Origin: Cryptomeria japonica
Taxonomy: Eukaryota; Streptophyta; Pinopsida; Cupressales; Cupressaceae
NCBI RefSeq assembly: GCF_030272615.1
Contig: NC_081409.1
Coordinates: 646,200,468 to 646,264,467 of the forward strand
Length of the DNA stretch: 64,000 nt
Reading direction: 5' to 3'
Positions 60,379-64,000 of this stretch are shown here, piece after piece. The stretch's first letter is position 1. Each line of letters starts with the position of its first letter. Made by a program: the position numbers and the translations under genes. Under the pieces are notes generated by a model, which was given only the letters and a program-made list of their open reading frames with translations, was not told where the DNA came from and did not search any database.

Positions 60379-60534
60379 AATATTACCTCTTCTTTTGAGA
60401 TGCATTTTACATAAACTAATGTCTTTTCTTGCATTGGATATTCATTCATGTGATTTTATTGCGCATTTCCTTATGCTTAATCTCTCCTTAGAAGATTGTG
60501 TAATTATTCTCATTGTCCTTACAATTAGGGGGTG

Positions 60535-61008
60535 TTGGTGTAAATAATTATTCATCATGGATATTATTACACTATACTTAAGTTTACTTAGGAAATGCAT
60601 TTCATATTAGTTTGGGTATGAGACACTTGGGTGTTTTTTCCACATTGGGATAGTGTGTGTAGGAGAATTTCCACCTTTTGTGGTGTTGATCTTGTTACTA
60701 CTTTATCATATCCACTTATTGTGGAGTTATAATTCCACCTTCGGTGGGTGATCCACCTCATGTGGAATATTTTATTATTTCTCCTACCTACCACACCTAT
60801 TTCCTACCTACCCTTGTTTCTTATTGAGCCACATGTCATGCTTGTGTGCTCACATATCCATATAGCCTTGCCTATATAAGCAGGCTCATCTACATTTTAT
60901 GTAACATCTTTTTTCTATCTAGTGATGAGAATACAGTATATTCTTGTCCTATATTTTGTCTCTATTTTGTACATTTCATTGAGCTCTTGACCTTGGCAAA
61001 ATCTCACA
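60535..61008 (+). repeat. 3' LTR of E (474 bp)
   Basis: It runs TGTTGGTGTAAATAATT to AAATCTCACA and matches the solo LTR at 50016-50484 in reverse. It contains short hairpin-rich text with mirrored 'ccac/gtgg' words (60650-60760). Confidence 0.8.
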
Positions 61009-62003
61009 GGGGGCAATAATTGATTTCTCCTCCGCTCTAAGGATCTACTTTTCCTTTGTGGAGTGGTGTTTTTTCATGATTGGGTGTCATTCCTTGTGAG
61101 AAGTTATTATTTGCTCAATGATTCTCTCTTATACAAGAGGTGTAAGTCCATGGCTACAACCTCTTCTTCACTTGGCAATGTATATCTATCTTAAACTTAC
61201 CCCACACACAATCGCCCCTTGCCATTTGCATTTACATTACATATCTTAAACAGGTTGAAGCACACTAAAAAATAAAGCAAAGACTCTTACACATGGTGCT
61301 ATACACTTGAAACCAGACATCACTTGCACACACGCACAAGGATAGGTGGAACTAGCTAAAAATAACTAGACTATCCTTACTCTCCTCCCCACATGGATCA
61401 CCTAGATGAAAACATCTAGGAGTGAGTTGTCCATGTCCTTTTCTCCCCATGGATCACCTAGATAAAAACATCTAGGGGCGAGTAGTCCATTCCCTCTCTC
61501 ATTATTCTTCTCATGGATCACATCGATAAACACATATAGCGTGTATTCATGCTCTCTCTTCTTCCTCTTATGAACTCATAGTTTTGCTATAAATATTTCA
61601 TGGATTATGCTTGCTTTTCTCTTTTATGTGATCACTTGTGTTCATGAGATGGCATTTTTCAAGAATGATATTAGTTATTGAGACATTTCGATATCGAGGT
61701 CTCTTCAGGTAGTTGACTCGAGGTCTTGTTTTTGGCCTTTAGCTTTTGGGTATTGTGTGTTTTTGTGTCTTTGCCTTTGTTTTTATTTTTATTTTTATTT
61801 TTATTTTTGTTTTTGTCTTGTTTTGTGTGCCCTTGCATATGTTTGAGTGAATTGAGATCCTAATATTGGGGGCTTAGTTCCTCAAAACTAGTGATATCTC
61901 ATACTCTTTGTTATTTTTCTCCACATTCCTTATCTTTCTCTCTTCTTCTACTTTACCTTGAGTATTTGTGTAAGATCATACTCCCACTAAAGTGGGGGCT
62001 AAA
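61009..62003 (+). other. Internal 3' region of D, no gene seen
   Basis: Low-complexity T-rich DNA has a T(4-5)A/G repeat at 61776-61816 and two near copies of 'ggatcacctagat-aaa-acatctagg' (about 61393 and 61444). It ends in the polypurine tract at 61989-62003. No reading frame is supported. Confidence 0.5.
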
Positions 62004-63177
62004 TGTAGCATCCTCAAATTGCACCCCTTGCAATTTTGATCATATTTTGGGCCCTCACTGTATCAATCTCATCCCCATGTTTGATCGAGCCCTGTTTATG
62101 CCTCTTTTATGCAACCAAACCTCATATTTGCATCATACAACTTGCATAGCCCTTTGTTCCTGGCCCAAACATGGGTGGGACCACGGCGCCACGCCCTGGT
62201 CCTCCCTAATTGTGACCTATTTTGGCCCCTAGTTCCTATCTCAAATTTGAGCAGGAAATAAATCCCCTATGTCAGCCTCTATCGAAAAAATTAAATATTT
62301 CACAATAGACAAGTATATAAGGAGACTTTCCCCTCTCATTTTCCAATCCATCAATCATAAGGCGAGGGCATGACAAGGTGGAGAAGGCAATGAAACTACA
62401 TTCAAGCATCAAGAATTCAAGCATTCATCATCTAGCATTTCTCAAGGCTTCATACAGTTCATCTATCCATTGGACCAATATTACATCATTCATTTGCAAG
62501 CATGAGTGTGTATTAGGGTTTTTTCATGTTCATGACATTTCATACAACATATGTGATTACATCCAAGAAGCAAAGCATCATCATCATCTATTGTAGATAT
62601 GAAGGTATACCTTTCCATCATTGATTTCATTCATTTGCAGTATTTCATTCAAGGTTGATTCCAAATTGGGGTTTGACTTAGGAAAAACCCTATTCCCAAC
62701 CCCTTTCTTCTTCTTTCTGTGTGCAGGAAACTTGTGCGCAGCTATGCTTCTGGAATTGAGATTTATTCATAGAGACGGAAAACCCTTTTCGACATATGGA
62801 AAGTTTGGAGAACCAAGTGGAGGGTGCCCCTATCCAGATACACGGTCCCTACAACTTTTTCCCTATTTCACAGAGAAGCTTTGAATCATCTCAAACTTCT
62901 CAGATCCAGGTACATGACTGAATCTTGAATCTGTGGCTCACTATTTTCTCATACTTCATCTTCATTTCCAGCACTTTACTTATTCAACTTACAAAAGAGG
63001 GTCAGACACATTCCAAACATCAATCAATCTACTTAGTATTGAGTCCTTGCATCATTTAGAAATGGATCTAGTAGATTCATCCCCCTCTTTTGAGTGTAAA
63101 GTTCTCCAAGTGAAAATTGAGCTTAGTGAATTCTCCCTTCCATGTGAATTTTCTAAGATCAAATTTTCCACTTTACA
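62004..63177 (+). repeat. 3' LTR of D (1174 bp)
   Basis: It runs TGTAGCATCCTC to CACTTTACA and is followed by TSD CAAGG. Its left part matches 50772-51240. No coding sequence is evident. Confidence 0.85.
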
Positions 63178-63182
63178 CAAGG

Positions 63183-63511
63183 AATACAATTTCTTTCTTA
63201 AGAAAATCTGATTTAATAAAGATTTTGCTTGATAGTATTTCACCAAGCTTAGCCCATAGCTTCTTAGTAGAGTTCTCTTTATGGACATTGATCAAAACAG
63301 TGTCTGCCAAGCACCATCTGTTTAGACCCTTGGCTTTTTGATCCATAATATCATACTGAGTAGCCGTAGTAGAATCTGCAAGTCTTGAGACATTCACATC
63401 AACATCCCATAGCTCTTGATCTATTAGCAGATCTTCTATCTTCAGCTTCCGCATCTCAAAATTACTTCCATTAAATTTCTCTACCTCTATTCTCCTCGAC
63501 GAACTTGCCAT
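63183..63511 (-). pseudogene. gag: Copia gag N-terminal part of C
   Basis: The minus-strand ATG at 63511 gives MASSSRRIEVEKFNGSNFEM, then KLKIEDLLIDQELWDVDV, KAKGLNRWCLADTVLINV and KLWAKLGEILSSK, a standard plant Copia gag (UBN2-like) start. A one-base shift near 63230 moves the frame to FLRKKLYSL. The domain is then cut at 63183 by insertion D and resumes at 50771. The leader between here and the primer site is 110 bases. Confidence 0.85.
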
Positions 63512-63622
63512 CTGAAAATTCCTGCAACAAGATCAAAAAGTATCTTTTGCACAATCTCCCACTCAAATCTATATTATCTCAAAAAAACACAACAACCTAC
63601 AACTGAAACCAAAGGTGATCAA

Positions 63623-63634
63623 GATCTAATACCA
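63623..63634 (-). other. Diverged primer binding site of C
   Basis: The minus strand reads TGGTATTAGATC, two bases past the LTR. It matches the iMet site TGGTATCAGAGC at ten of twelve bases, with two C/G to T changes. Confidence 0.7.
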
Positions 63635-63636
63635 CT

Positions 63637-64000
63637 TGTAAGGAAGTGAAGTAGCGAAACAAATTCCTACACTAACCTTGAGAGGAGGGTTATGCAAAAA
63701 AATTTACAGATCGTTGCAAAATTCTTTCATATCATTGGATCAAAAACTTTGAGAACTTCCACCTTTGACTTCTTTCTAATCTTAGATGTGGTTCTCGGGA
63801 ATATATCCTCTTCAAGATCTTGCATAGACTGTTGTTCTTCTTTGAATTTTCCTTCCTCATTAGTTTCATCTTTGCTTTCATCTTGTCTTCTTTTTTCTAC
63901 TCCTCTACGTAAAACTACTTGTGTTTTGCACTTGTCTTTGGAGGATTCTAAAATCCTCATCTAGAACAAAATGTCTTCCACCAACATTTCTTCCACCATG
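63637..64000 (-). repeat. 5' LTR of C, partial
   Basis: It starts TGTAAGGAAGTGAAG (plus orientation) and matches 39034 onward for roughly the first 90 bases. The later part (63727 on) reads a Glu/Lys-rich frame on minus and is less similar to the partner, so this LTR may contain a further insertion or be rearranged. The rest is outside the window. Confidence 0.65.

Larger units (their letters stand above)
59401..61008 (+). mobile_element. Gypsy element E, 3' part (gag remnant, polypurine tract, 3' LTR)
   Basis: A gag remnant lies at 59410-59964, a noncoding or decayed stretch with a CT microsatellite at 59965-60523, a purine tract (caattaggggg) at 60524-60534 and the LTR at 60535-61008. The 5' half is missing. 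The same LTR family gives the solo LTR at 50016-50484. Confidence 0.65.
50772..63177 (+). mobile_element. Composite LTR-element insertion D in the gag of C
   Basis: It starts TGTAGCATCC at 50772, ends TTTACA at 63177, and has a perfect TSD CAAGG (50767-50771, 63178-63182). The 5' LTR survives only as 50772-51240; the 3' LTR is 62004-63177. The body between is largely replaced by other insertions and deletions (51241-61008). Only 61009-62003 is likely original D sequence, with no recognisable coding. The polypurine tract aaagtgggggctaaa precedes the 3' LTR. Lineage is undecided, perhaps Gypsy. Confidence 0.8.
39034..64000 (-). mobile_element. Copia element C, minus strand, with three large insertions and a 5' LTR leaving the window
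   Basis: Its 3' LTR is 39034-39930. RNase H, reverse transcriptase, integrase, protease and gag follow toward the right, and the 5' LTR starts at 63637 and runs off the window. Insertions are N7 (42279-48922), a solo LTR (50016-50484) and D (50772-63177). The frame reads on across each once it is removed. The PBS is diverged (TGGTATTAGATC) and the PPT is AAGTGGGAGAA, so it belongs to a different Copia lineage from S1 and S3. CTCAT (39029-39033) should be its left TSD. Confidence 0.88.

Noticed and set aside
60300-60449. Frame encoding Arg-Glu repeats
   Set aside because: Translation of the CT dinucleotide repeat.
61393-61480. CRISPR-like spaced repeats ('ggatcacctagat')
   Set aside because: Only two or three imperfect copies in a plant retroelement; simple local duplication.

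Overview
The window is repeat DNA from a large, retrotransposon-rich plant nuclear genome. The evidence is plant Ty1/Copia and Ty3/Gypsy polyproteins, a plant iMet-tRNA primer binding site (TGGTATCAGAGC) after many LTRs, AAGGGGGAGATT polypurine tracts before 3' LTRs, and no recognisable host gene, rRNA, tRNA or CRISPR. A gymnosperm or other very large genome is plausible, but I cannot name the species. All coding regions are broken by stops or frameshifts, so nearly all CDS-like entries are given as pseudogenes.

The layout is a stack of nested insertions that target-site duplications (TSDs) resolve. The base is a minus-strand Gypsy element (G1: 39033-38282, 26990-26979, 10666-10604). Into it went a Copia element C (minus, 39034 to beyond 64000), a Copia/Sirevirus-like element (S3, plus, 26991-38281) and a solo LTR (L5, 10667-26978). 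L5 was split by a Copia/Sirevirus-like element (S1, plus, 11340-26372; TSD ATCTT). The first LTR of S1 was hit nine bases in by a non-autonomous element (N2, minus, 11349-19000; TSD GGCAT). S3 carries a 2.9 kb non-coding insert (32183-35121; TSD ACTAG) and a solo LTR (35770-36823; TSD TTATC). C carries a non-autonomous element (N7, plus, 42279-48922), a solo LTR (50016-50484) and a long composite insertion D (50772-63177; TSD CAAGG), which itself holds pieces of several other elements. The left end holds a third non-autonomous element (NA, 1205-6218) and the 3' end of a long-LTR Sirevirus-like element (S6, 6219-9937).

The most interesting content is the trio NA, N2 and N7. Their LTRs differ, yet they share an architecture without pol: a coiled-coil protein with four CCHC knuckles (lost in NA), then a long second protein with conserved blocks and no protease, integrase, reverse transcriptase or RNase H. 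Their LTR ends, primer site and polypurine tracts match the neighbouring Copia elements S1 and S3, so mobilisation in trans is the natural hypothesis.

A second signal is a hairpin with an oligo-C loop close to the 3' end of almost every Sirevirus-like LTR here. Its stem sequence changes between families while pairing is largely kept. A third is a ~38-nt periodic array of short GC-rich inverted repeats shared by two copies of an otherwise AT-rich non-coding element (32183-35121 and about 54655-58680).
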